Shown here in pieces: positions 22,781-32,931 of a DNA stretch of 64,000 bases. The stretch comes from Erodium maritimum (lineage: Eukaryota > Streptophyta > Magnoliopsida > Geraniales > Geraniaceae), in NCBI GenBank assembly GCA_963921825.1, contig OY997594.1, positions 15,939,001-16,003,000 on the forward strand, given 5' to 3'. The notes beneath the pieces are model-generated. The model made no database searches, had not been told where the DNA came from, and saw only the letters and a program-made list of their open reading frames with translations. The position numbers and the translations under genes were made by a program. Numbering within the stretch: the first letter of the stretch is position 1; the number at the start of each line of letters is the position of its first letter.

Positions 22781-23227
22781 TTCCGACAAGGTTGTTTAAT
22801 ACCATGCAGGATGATGGATGATGGTCGTCTCTTGCATCCAGGTCGACATCCATTAGCTCAAAGATCCTTTTCTTGATTATGTCTTTAAGCGCAACGGCTC
22901 GTTTAGCTTTGTCTCGTGCAAGTTCTTTCATATTTTTCGCTCGGCGGGGACCCTTTTTGGGGGGTTTAAGACATTGTTTGGTCTCCCCCCCCCCCCCCCC
23001 CGGAATTTGAGAATGGTGGTGGTTGAAATGAGTATAAGTGGTAATTGAGGTTGTAGTAGAGGCGTTGTTGGTAATGCCATTGGCTTGGGATTTGCTGAAA
23101 TCCCCAACTGACCTAGACCTAAATTAGGAAAGCCTATAGGTTGGACAAGTATCGGAGTCATATTATGTTCGAACAATCCCTTCCCGATACCTTCTCGTCC
23201 TCCCAATTCCAACGGCGGAGCACACAT
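22781..23227 (-). pseudogene. Unrecognised coding-like remnant interrupted by a poly-C tract
   Basis: On the minus strand a Pro/Leu-rich frame runs from 23227 to a run of 17 C at 22985-23001. Beyond the run another frame continues to about 22760 with a charged, helix-like segment containing KNMKELARDKAKRAVALKD. The homopolymer is where the frame changes. I do not recognise the family. It may be a fragment of a captured host exon or of an old transposon protein, or an accidental frame. Confidence 0.3.
22985..23001. repeat. Poly-C tract (17 C)
   Basis: An uninterrupted run of 17 C bases, unusual in otherwise AT-rich surroundings. Confidence 0.9.
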
Positions 23228-23969
23228 ACTCAGATGCTACTTAGGCAAGACTATAGGTTGAACTTGTTTCGATATTCAGGTTGGAGAATCCTATCCCTAG
23301 TGAAGCAATGGTAGTGGAGCATGGATATATTCTTGGGGGGTCTCACGTGGTGTTCCTCTGGGTTGTTTGTCACACCCCAAATACGGTTTTGACCGGACTC
23401 GAGACGTGAACTAAAAATAATAATGATGAAAGCAATTTTAAACAAGTAAATCTCCAATAATAGTTTAAACCGATCAATCCTTGTAATGCGAGTCAAAAGC
23501 TCGAAACCCCAGTAATAAAGAGTTTAATACAAAAAAGGAAATATGTCTCTAGACAACCCACAAGCTAGGACTCTCGCTAAGCTCCCAGGCTCCGAGACAT
23601 CCTCTAAATCCACTCACGATCGAAACCTATAAAAACAGTAATAAAGGGGGTGAGTCTTCGCTCAGTAGGAAAAATTAGTAAAGGGGATGAGCATGTCGCT
23701 CACCCCACGTATACCCGTCCAAATATGGCATACTAGTATAGCACAATAACTAACGAATCGAACAGTAATCACAACCACAATCATACTCAACCTCACTTAA
23801 CCATACCTCGAGTGATCACATCACTTACCCAAACACCACACTTAGCGTGTGAAATCAACCCTGCTCAACAACTAATAATTTCTCAAAGTTCACACCCAAA
23901 CCATATCTCAAAGAGTCATCAAGTAAATACACACAGTAAATCATTACCAATACACACCGGAACACACAA

Positions 23970-24740
23970 CATCGGTCTAGATTTCCTATACCGGAACCCT
24001 CATTCGGTATAGGTATCATACCGGAACACACAATATTGATATACGTATATCAGAACACATAGCCTCGGCTAGGATATCCTATACCGGAATCCTCATTCGG
24101 TATAGATATCATACCGGAACACCTAGCATCGATCTATATATCCTATATCGGAATCCTCCTTCGATATAGGTATCATACCAGAACACACAGTATCGGTCGG
24201 GATATACGTATACCAGAACACACAGTATTGGTCGGGATATCATACCGGAACACCTAGCCTCGGAACATATCTACCCGACACACAACATCGGCCTAGATAT
24301 CGTCCCGCCACACCACCCTCGGCCTAGATATCCTATACCGGAATCCTCCTTCGGTATAGATATCATACCGGAACACCTAGCTTCAGAACATATCTACTCG
24401 GCACACAACATCAGCCTAAATATCGTCCCGCCACACCACTCTCGGCCTACATATCCCATACCGGAATCATCCTTCGGTATAGATATCATACCAGAACACC
24501 TAGCCTCGGAACATATCTACCCGGCACACAACATCAGCCTAGTTATCGTCCCGCCACACCACCCTCAACCTAGATATCCTATACCGGAATCCTCCTTCGG
24601 TATAGATATCATACCGGAACACCTAGCCTTGGTCTAGATATCCTATACCGGAATCCTCCTTCGGTATAGATATCATACCGGAAGCCTCGGTCTAGATATC
24701 CTATATCGAAATCCTCCTTCGATACAGGTATTGTACCGGA
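23970..24740. repeat. Degenerate tandem repeats inside LTR B
   Basis: Repeating units built from ATATCCTATACCGGAATCC, TTCGGTATAGATATC and ACCGGAACACCTAGCCTCGG phrases recur about ten times with variation. TATACCGG and CCGGTATA give local inverted symmetry. The same phrases, fewer and more divergent, occur in LTR C (about 49780-50100). Confidence 0.8.
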
Positions 24741-25389
24741 ACACACAACCTCGGAACATATCGTGCCAGAAAACACAACATCAGCCACGACATCGGACCA
24801 GCACACCATTCTCGGACATCTCACACCAAACATATCGTACCAGCATACCATACAGAACAATCTTACCGAGCGTATCATATCGTGATCATTAATTTAGACC
24901 GGAACATACCACAGATTAATCATACCAATTCTACTAATCACAACCAAGAGCAATCATCACACAATCCTACGGGCCCAACCAGGGACCCACATGCAATTCT
25001 ACCGCACAACAAATACCACACCTACGAGGACGACCTGGCCCGCAAGTGGTTCCATATTATAAACAACTACCCTAGTTATTCACATCCTACATGTGATTCT
25101 ACAATATTCCGGTTACTTAAATCATATATGCAATTCTAGTAACTTTCCGCATTTAAACCGATATTCGCTACTTTTCCCTACCTCAACCGCTATCCAACAC
25201 GAACAATCACGAGTCGCCTAGTAGTCTCCTCCGCCGTGCTCGGGACCAACGTCAAAGATCACAAGTAATACGAGAATTAATAGTAATTCAAGGGCGGTTT
25301 AAAGAGAAAACACCCTAAACTAACCCCCAATAAGCTCGGTTATAGTTAACCTTCCCGATTACTCGAAAACCACCAAAATGGACTTGGAA

Positions 25390-25580
25390 AGTCCATTTCT
25401 GATCCATCACGGTTCGGGTCATGGAGTCTTGATGGGCTCCGTTACGGTCAGGGTCACGGAGCCGTGATGTTCACCGTCACGAGTGACGTCACGGAACCGT
25501 GACGTGTGCCGTCACGGTCTCCGTCACGAAGCCGTGACGCACTCCGTCACGGTCCCCGTCACGGATCCGTGTCGGGTCCG
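25390..25580. repeat. CCGTCACGG palindromic cassette in LTR B
   Basis: About ten copies of CCGTCACGG or CCGTGACG in both orientations, including a TGACGTCA palindrome near 25492. Flanks on both sides are homologous to LTR C, where the same slot holds a different GC-rich repeat (50755-50950). Confidence 0.75.
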
Positions 25581-27609
25581 ACCAGTTTCGACCTTCTTCT
25601 TCCTCAAACTTCTTCTCCACGAATTTAACCCCTCAAAACTCCATTGTTAACCTCCAAAACCTCCAAAATCAGTCCCAAAAACCTCAATACTCCAAGACCT
25701 ATAGTGGGTTTCATTAAAACAACAAAAACCCAAATGATTTCTATCATCAATCTCCACTTTTCTCCACAATAACAACCTTTTAATCAAGACAAATGTAATA
25801 ACCACTCCCGGTCAACGCCAGTCAAATCTGCGAAAAACAGGAAATTTTAAATTTTGTGAGCAGACACTGAATTGAACCGCAATTGGACCCCGAGGGTCAT
25901 ACCAGACTTAAGTTGACCCCGTTATCGACCAAAATGAGTTCCAGGAGACTCAGGGCAACTTTCTGATCAATTTGGGAAATGTTGACTTTTCGCTGGAAAA
26001 GTCAACCGAGCGACGTTTTGGTCCATTCGAGGACCGTTTTGGATCCAAAAAGCTTAGCCGTCGTCGCAGCGATCTTAGTTGAGCCGTTTCCTTGTAGCCC
26101 GCGAAGTTTCATAATTTTTTGGAAAAAGTGCCCGTTCGGGGCCCGAAACGTCCGATTTTCGCGAATCTGATTGGAAAATATCTTCTAGATATTTTCCCAA
26201 AAAGGTGTGGGACCCAACTTGCCACTTGTCAAGCAAGTGGTGGTGTTAGGTGTGGGACAAGACAAGGAAGACTACTTTAGGTGTTAGTTTGTAATTAAGT
26301 ATTAGTTTGATGTTTTTTTTATAAATAAAACAAAAGGGAAGAATGAGTACACGTCCATACAATGTAAAAAGGGAAAAGAAAATGGAAAAAGAGAGTTAGT
26401 TTTTAGAGAGAGAAGGAGAAGGAGAAGAAGAGAGAAAAGAGAAGGAGTTGGGGTTTGTGGTCACTATTCACGAGCATCGAGCCATGGGTTTGTCTCAACG
26501 ATAGTAGATTCGAGCTCACATCGTCTTCCTCTACGGTAAGAACCTAACCGATTTTCATTTTGGAACATTTGAATTTTATGGTTTGAGTTTAAACGGTTTG
26601 ATTAAGGTTGGGTTTTGTTTAAGATTGGTTTAAAGATGAATGGTTGAGGTTAGGGGTTCGTTAGGAACGTTTTGGGGCGAAAAGGAAATTTTCCTAATTG
26701 TGGCCGGGTGGGGCCCACGTGCCCGAGTATCGGGTTTTCGTGTTCGGGTGGTTTAGGACGATCCCCAAGTAGTTAATCCACACCCGGATCGGAATTTGGA
26801 ATTAAATTGTGAAAGTTGGAATTTCGGGTTTAGAAACTTTAAACGTCAATTAAATGACTCGGAAGTCGGAATTCGATTCGGGCAAGTACATTGGGTTCCT
26901 TGAATTATTCTAAGACCGTAGAAACGAAAACGGGAATTTTTGGAGCCCCGGAAGGGCATTTCCAAAACCCGGGCAGATTCGCCATGTCGGGCGAATCGGG
27001 CCTTTACGGGTCCTTTATCGACAATGTCGAGTAATCGGGAAGTTTGGGAGTGATCGACATTGTCGGGGTTACGTTTGGGCGTTAAGTTTATCGAATTTCA
27101 GTTTATTCCTGCGAGTTTAAAGGTGCCTTGAAATTATGTTCTTTTAGGTCGTGCTGCGGATCGAGGCAAAGGGAAGCTAGGCGAGTGACTGAGATCACCC
27201 CGGGGCTTATTTGGGCACTCTTGGAGAACACGCACGAGGTAGGGAAAAGTAGCCGGATCTCGGCCCTGACTGGGGAAAGTTAACAGTAGAATTGCATGTG
27301 ACACCGGGGTGTCGTGGGTTGAGTAGGTTATTTAATTATTAGAAAAGCATGATACGGGATTGTAGCGTTTATTAGAAAAACATGTTACGGGAACTTAGTA
27401 ATTATTGGAAAGTCATGTGACACTTAGTAGTGTCGTAGGAGCAGAGAACTTAGCGTAATTGATTTACTGGAGGCATATGACCATGCCCGGAGGTTGTTTG
27501 TGAACTTGTCGATATTAGGAGTACTGGAGGCATATGACCATGCCCGGAGGTTGATTGTGAAACTGTTGATATTAGGACTGTTGGAGGCTTGGGTTAAGCC
27601 GGAGGTTGA

Positions 27610-28310
27610 TTGTTTATTTTGGCGTCTTGGGTGGCCTTGAGAGCCCGTGTATTATTATTGTTGAGTCTTGGGTGGCCTTGAGAGCCCGTGTTATTATTCG
27701 TGTTTAGGTGGCCATGAGAGCCCGTACTTTACTATTGGTGTTTAGCTGGCTTACGAGTTAGAGTCTCGGTAAGTTGCAAGCGTGTTATTTATTGTTGAGT
27801 TTGGGTGGCCTTGAGAGCCCGTGTTATTTATTGTTGAGTTGGGTGGCCTTGAGAGCCCGTGTTATTTATTGTTGAGTTTGGGTGGCCTGGAGAGCCCGTG
27901 TTATTTATTGTTGAGTTTGGGTGGCCTTGAGAGCCCGTGTATTTAAATTGGTATCTTGGGTGGCCATGAGTGCCCGTGTCTTACTATTGATGTTTTGGGG
28001 TGGCCGTGAGTGTCGTGGGGTTGTTGAACCCGAGTCTTGACCGTTGGTGTGTCTTGAGTGGCAGTGAGTGTCGTGGGGTTGTTGAACCCGAGTCTTGACC
28101 GTTGGTGTGTCTTGAGTGGCAGTGAGTGCCGTGGGGTTGTTGAACCCGAGTCTTGACTGTTGGTGTGTCTTGAGTGGCAGTGAGTGTCGTGGGGTTGTTG
28201 AACCCGAGTCTTGACCGTTGGTGTGTCTTGAGTGGCAGTGAGTGCCCGTGGGGTTGTTGAACCCGAGTCTTGATTGTTGAGGTGTTTTGAGTGGCCTTGA
28301 GTGACTGTGT
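27610..28310. repeat. Tandem repeats in LTR A: GTGGCCTTGAGAGCCCGTG and 58-bp units
   Basis: First, about eight copies of a unit of roughly 38 bp with GGGTGGCCTTGAGAGCCCG (about 27628-27985). Then about five copies of a 58-bp unit with GGGGTTGTTGAACCCGAGTC (about 28013-28290). GGGTTGTTGAACCC is itself a short palindrome. The block is duplicated in the 3' LTR at +7138. Confidence 0.9.
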
Positions 28311-28347
28311 GATTGAACTTGCCTGTGATTGTGATTGTGGTTACCTG

Positions 28348-28552
28348 AAGTTGTGAGTTCTAAAGGTCGACAGCCTGATCCGACTTAGTGTCGATGAATT
28401 GCGAGTTCTAAAGGTCGACAGCCTGATCCGACTTAGTGTCGATGAATTGCGAGTTCTAAAGGTCGACAGCCTGATCCGACTTAGTGTCGATGAATTGCGA
28501 GTTCTAAAGGTCGACAGCCTGATCCGACTTCGTGTCGAGGAATTGCGATAGG
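28348..28552. repeat. Four 48-bp tandem repeats in LTR A
   Basis: Four near-perfect copies of a 48-bp unit containing TTCTAAAGGTCGACAGCC and CCGACTTAGTGTCGATG. Present again in the 3' LTR at +7138. Confidence 0.9.
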
Positions 28553-28835
28553 TCGATCCCTGACCTGATTGAGATTGGTTACTGAGCAGCTGGTGTGCGA
28601 TCCTTTGTGATCTTGTTTGGCGTTGTGAAGTCTTTCTGTCGTGTCCTTGGAGGAGGTCGTCGATAGTTGTGTCGGGTCTACGTGGTGTTATCGAGTGTTG
28701 GGTCTGTTGAGGAAAGTAATGGGTTGTGGGTCAGTTGGGTACTTGAGTTGGGGACTGTAGTCCGGGTGTTGGGTTTGGTTTTAGTGTTACTGGCTTTTCT
28801 GCTAATTATGCCGTAGTCAGTCTGTTATCCGTGGT

Positions 28836-28853
28836 GGTGAGCGAACGCTCACC
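28836..28853. promoter_or_regulatory. Conserved 8-bp-arm hairpin near the 3' end of LTR A
   Basis: GGTGAGCG AA CGCTCACC is a perfect inverted repeat with a 2-base loop, followed by a TTTTCCTAC block. Variants sit at the equivalent place in LTR B (about 23680-23705) and LTR C (about 49513-49535), and a further one in A's internal region near 30675. The role is unknown. Confidence 0.6.
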
Positions 28854-29134
28854 CCTAGCTGCTTTTCCTACAGGTACTGTTCGTGGGACGGACTAGGTGA
28901 GCTCTCGAAGCTTGTGGAGCTAGGAGCGGAGTCCGGGTTTTGTCTTTTGAGTCTAGTGATGGATACCGTGTACTTTTGTCCGCTTGTTGGGACGTGTTTT
29001 TAAACTGTAATTATTATTTTGTTGAACTAAATTGGCTTTTTAAGTGATTTAATGAAACCAGGTTTCAAGTGTTTTTATGTTTTTAAAACGTTCGCGTCCC
29101 GAGTTCGATTTACTGAAATTGGGGCGTGACAGCT

Positions 29135-29146
29135 TGGTATCAGAGC
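29135..29146 (+). other. Primer-binding site of element A (iMet type)
   Basis: TGGTATCAGAGC starts four bases after the 5' LTR, a full match to the common plant initiator-Met PBS. Confidence 0.93.
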
Positions 29147-30830
29147 TCGAGGTTTCACACCTCGGACTGTACGTCAATTAGGTGGGGAGAGTCGAGTCGG
29201 TAGAGTCCCGTCGTACGTTGGGTACGCAGGTCGGGAACCGTGTGTAGACCCGTGGTGTTGTGAGTCCTGCTTGTGTTTGTGTGTACGTGCGGTGTTTTCT
29301 TGCTGGCTTGCTGATTGTTGTTGCTGCGTGAAACGTTTTTAAGCTGTCGCGGGTCGACTCAGGAGCGCTCCTGTAGTCGAACGTGACAATGCTGATATCA
29401 AGTCGGTACAACGTAGTTCGGGGACGCCTGGACCGGGTTGTGACTGCGTGATGTCAAGTTTGAGGTTTTAAAAATGAAGTGGAGAAAGCTTTACAAATTT
29501 TGATTGTTTTGATGTTGTTTGACGTCGTGGGCGTTTGTGTTTGACTTTGATTGGCCCGGTGGGCGTGGTTCGGTGTTGGTAGGCCCGGTGGGCGTGTCTT
29601 GATTTTGTGTGACGCCGTGGGCGTTTGTGTTTGACTTCGATTGGCCCTGTGGGCGTATTGTGATTGTTGTTGGTTGGCCCGGTGGGCGTGTTGTGCAGTT
29701 TTGGTTGGCCCGGTGGGCGCTATTTGACTTTTGTTGGCCCGGTGGGCGGGTGTCGTCGTTGTTGTTGTTATGGGTGTTTGGCCGGTTTGGCTTGTTCGTG
29801 GTTTAGTCGGGTTTTGTGACTCGTGTTCGGTCGTTGTTTTGGTACTTGGGTTTTATGATTAGTGGTCGAGTGTCTGCGTTGCACAAGCGTGTGAGTCGCT
29901 AGGAGAAGGGTAGGATGCGAGTGTCCTAGGATCGACGTGACGGGGTGATAGGGGCGAAGCTGTCGCAGTTACGGGACGGACCACGGGCCGACCTGGTACG
30001 AGACCAGGACGGGCTCGCTGGTCCGATCCGGCAGCCAGCACGGACCGGCTGGCGTGCCGGCCCGGCAGCAAGCCCGACACGGGTGGTGTTCCGGCTCGGC
30101 AACCAGACCGGCACGGACGGCCTGCCGGCCCGGATTGCCATATGGTCCGGTCCACCTGCCGGACCGGTCCAGCCGGTTTTCAAAAAAAAAAATGAAAAAA
30201 AAAGGTAGTTTCGTTGTGCGCGTAGGTTTGTGGTTGTGTGACTCGGTCGTGTTCGTGTGGTTGAGCGTTGGTTTTACGGGTTTGTGTTCGCGGTTGTGGG
30301 TTGTAGAGGCCGTAGGCCTGGTGTACGGTTGGGTTGTTATTGAGTTTTTCGCTTACGTATTATTATAACTGAAGTACTAATAGTGTGAGAAATGGTGTGT
30401 GCTCAGCTGAGAGCGTGTTCTCCCGTCCTGAGGTTTCCCTACGTGATCGGGTATTTGGGTGATTGAGGTTGTGAACCTTAGTGATTGCTGAATCGAGGAA
30501 GTGTTTCCCGTGTCGAGGTTTATCTTACATGAGCGAGTACTTGAGGTGTTGTTAGCGTGAGCAGTGTGACGTCTGGCTTCAGGTTCTGAGGTAGTGGTTT
30601 GCCCTGGTTAGATCGATAAGTCTTTAGTGCTTTACTAGTATGCCATAATCGAACGGGTGTCCGTGGAGGTGAGCATAACGCTCATCCCCTTTACTACTTT
30701 TCCCGCAAGGGACGAGTAGCGAACACTGGTTTGGTTGCGGAAAGTTACAAGTAAACGCCTAGAGGACCGTGTGAGGGTTACACTAGACCTTACCAGGGTG
30801 ACTAATGGAGTGGGTGTTCGGGTTCCGTTT
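29147..30830 (+). other. Non-coding leader of element A where gag is expected
   Basis: The first 400 bp resemble the 5' leader of element C (a shared block around ACAACGTAGTTCGGGGACGC, about 29410). Gag is then missing. In its place are repeats of GGCCCGGTGGGCG (about 29550-29755), a CCGG-rich block ending in A-runs (about 29960-30200), and a segment at about 30640-30720 matching the hairpin region of B/C-type LTRs. Predicted GC-rich frames here have no gag motifs. Confidence 0.7.
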
Positions 30831-30837
30831 TGGGCGT

Positions 30838-32881
30838 CGGTTTCATTGGATGCCGGGTTATCACACTCGTTTGTTCGTCGAGTTGTGCTGAGAGGTTGGG
30901 GCTGAGTTTAGAGCCGTTGAGTCCACCCCTACGTCGGGACACGCCGGTTGGTGGTGGGATGGTGTTGACTAGGTTCTGTCGTGCCTGCGGAGTTAGAGAA
31001 GCAAACCGATACAGGAGGTTCGAGAGAGGGCTCGAGAGCCCCGATGTTGGATCGAGTCCTCACCCCGAGGATTCGGGTATGTCCGGAGTTGGTAGGCACG
31101 ACGACGGTATTGGAGCGAGGTCTTAGAGAGACCGCGAGGGTCCGTGAGTTTTAGCAGCGACTGAGCTTGTGCGTGTATCCGTGGGAAGGATACCCACGAA
31201 ATGACCGCCTTGACGTGATCCTGGGAATGGATTGGCGAGCGAAGTACCAAGTCATTATCGACTGTTATAGACGACGAGTGACGGTGTCAACAGGCAACAC
31301 GAAAGGTTCGTGTATTCTGGGCAGTAGGAGCGGAGTTTCTCCTGTCGGCTTGTCTGCAGTAAAGGAAGTATCGGTCGTGCAGAGCCGAGAATTATCGCGA
31401 GTGGCGTGCGAGTTCCCCGAGGTCTTCCCTAAGGAATTGAGCGGGTTGCCACCAGTTCGTGAGGTGGAGTTCGGGATTGACCTGATGCCGGGAATGGCAG
31501 CGATATCGATGGCGCCTTACAGGTTCGCGCCAGCCGAGTTGACCGAGCTGAAGAGTCAGCTCGAGGAACTTCGGGAGAAGGGGTTTATTCGTCCGAGCAC
31601 ATCGCCATGGGGAGCGCCAGCACTCTTCGTGAAGAAGAAGAGTGGAGAGCTTCGGATGTGCATGGACTACCGGAAACTGAACCGGGTTACGGTGAATGAC
31701 CGATACCCGATGCCGAGAATTGATGACCTGTTCTACCAGTTGAGAGGGTCGACGTATTTCTCGAAGATCGACCTGCGATCCGGATACTACCAGTTGCGAG
31801 TCCAAGAGGGGGACGTCGCAAGGACTGCATTCTGGACATGCTATGAACATTACGAGTTCTGGGTGATGACTCTGAACTACCGAACGCACCTGCAGAGTTC
31901 TTGGGCCTGATGAACAGTATAGTCCGGCTGTTCTTAAATCAGTTTGTGGTGGTGTTTTGTGGACGACCAGGATCCGGGAGTTAGTTGCCGGCGGTACGGA
32001 CGCCGAGGGCTGGGATCGTTGTACTAATTGGGAGTTACAGTATCGTGGAGGTTTGTACATACCGCGTGACGGCGGAGGCGACGAGCTACGAGAGTCGCAG
32101 CATTCGCGTCTAACAGTGCACGTGAATAGCACTAAGAGGAGCGCGACATCAGGTGGCATGTCTAGTGGAGCGGGATGCGGAGAGCGGTCGCGGAGTTAGT
32201 ATCGCGATGCCTCGCCCGTCGGCAGGTGAGATCCGAACAACAGCGTCCCGCTGGATTATTGCAGCCACCGCCGGTTGCACGGTGGAAGTGGGGGCACGTC
32301 ACGATGGGTTTCGTGAGTGATTGGCCGAGTTCGCCTACAGCAACAGCTTTCAGGCCAGTATCATGATGGCACTGTTCGAAGCGTTGTGTGATAGGCCGTG
32401 TCGGTCGCCCGTGTGCTGGGCAGAAGTGAGAAATAAGAGGTTATTGGGTCTAGAACTGGATCGAGAGACAGCTGAGTTGGTCGTGCCAAAGCATGAGCGG
32501 TTGAAGACCGTGCAGATTCAGCAGGAGCTATGCTGACTGACGGCGCCGACCTCTCGAGTCAGCAATCAGTGATCATGTATCCCGGGAGGTGATCCCGAAA
32601 GATGGACTAACGCGTTTCAACCGCGGCAGAGGCGGGTTAGCCCCGCGGTGTATCGGGCCTTTCGAGGTCTTGAGTACGTCATTGACTGGGCAGATGTCGA
32701 GGTAACGGGTGATGTCCCGTGTAAGGAGAAACCGATGCGGGAAAGGGATCCACGAGAGCAGGTCCTGCGCGGAAAGGTGATCCGCTTAGAGCTGGTGTTG
32801 TGGCGACACCACGAGGCCGAGTCGACTTGGGAACGCGAGGACGAGGTTCGCGCGAAGCACACCGACCGGTTCAACTCCTGA
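30838..32881 (+). pseudogene. Shattered pol of element A
   Basis: Readable pieces, in order: a protease scrap with LSHSFV (about 30850); the protease end VILGMDW plus N-terminal RT (31167-31910) with [18 protein letters not shown] and [12 protein letters not shown]; then FVVVF at about 31945, immediately followed by pre-integrase sequence, so the catalytic DD, thumb and RNase H are deleted. A second deletion near 32175-32310 removes the integrase core. FAYSNSFQAS (about 32328) and a chromodomain-like end, ESTWEREDEVRAKH (about 32816-32860), remain. Each deletion can be placed by comparison with element C. It cannot encode a working polymerase or integrase. Confidence 0.88.
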
Positions 32882-32918
32882 CGTGCGTTGTTCTAAATTT
32901 CGCGGACGAAATTCCTTT

Positions 32919-32931
32919 AAGGGGGGTAGAT
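32919..32931 (+). other. Polypurine tract of element A
   Basis: AAGGGGGGTAGAT directly precedes the 3' LTR. The same tract, reversed, lies at LTRs B and C. Confidence 0.8.

Larger units (their letters stand above)
23368..25793 (-). repeat. Tekay-like LTR B, left part (3' LTR of a minus-strand element)
   Basis: Plus-strand start TGTCACACCCC is the reverse of the GGGGTGTGACA end shared by LTRs A and C. LTR B is interrupted by element A after ACAAA (25789-25793) and resumes at 36275, ending at 36957, for about 3.1 kb in all. A pol 3' end lies beyond 36957, so this is the 3' LTR of an element read right to left. It contains tandem repeats (about 23970-24740) and a CG-rich palindromic cassette (about 25390-25580). 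Confidence 0.85.
25794..29131 (+). repeat. 5' LTR of element A (3338 bp)
   Basis: TGTAATAACC...GGGGCGTGACA, at a constant offset of 7138 bp from the 3' LTR. Contains three tandem-repeat blocks and a perfect hairpin near its 3' end (28836-28853). The 63-codon frame at 25979-26170, present again at 33117-33308, is a by-product of the LTR duplication. Confidence 0.95.

Noticed and set aside
25979..26170. 63-codon frame present twice (also at 33117-33308)
   Set aside because: The duplication only reflects the two LTRs of element A; there is no start context or domain.
27610..28552. Regularly spaced 48-58 bp repeats that could suggest a CRISPR array
   Set aside because: They are contiguous tandem repeats with no unique spacers, lie inside a plant retrotransposon LTR, and occur again in the partner LTR.
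29859..30368. GC-rich frames of 85-104 codons in element A
   Set aside because: Open on both strands because of CCGG-type repeats; no gag or other motif, and stops are simply rare in GC-rich DNA.
31392..32159. 255-codon minus-strand frame in element A
   Set aside because: Antisense shadow of the RT/protease remnant; the sense frame has clear RT motifs.
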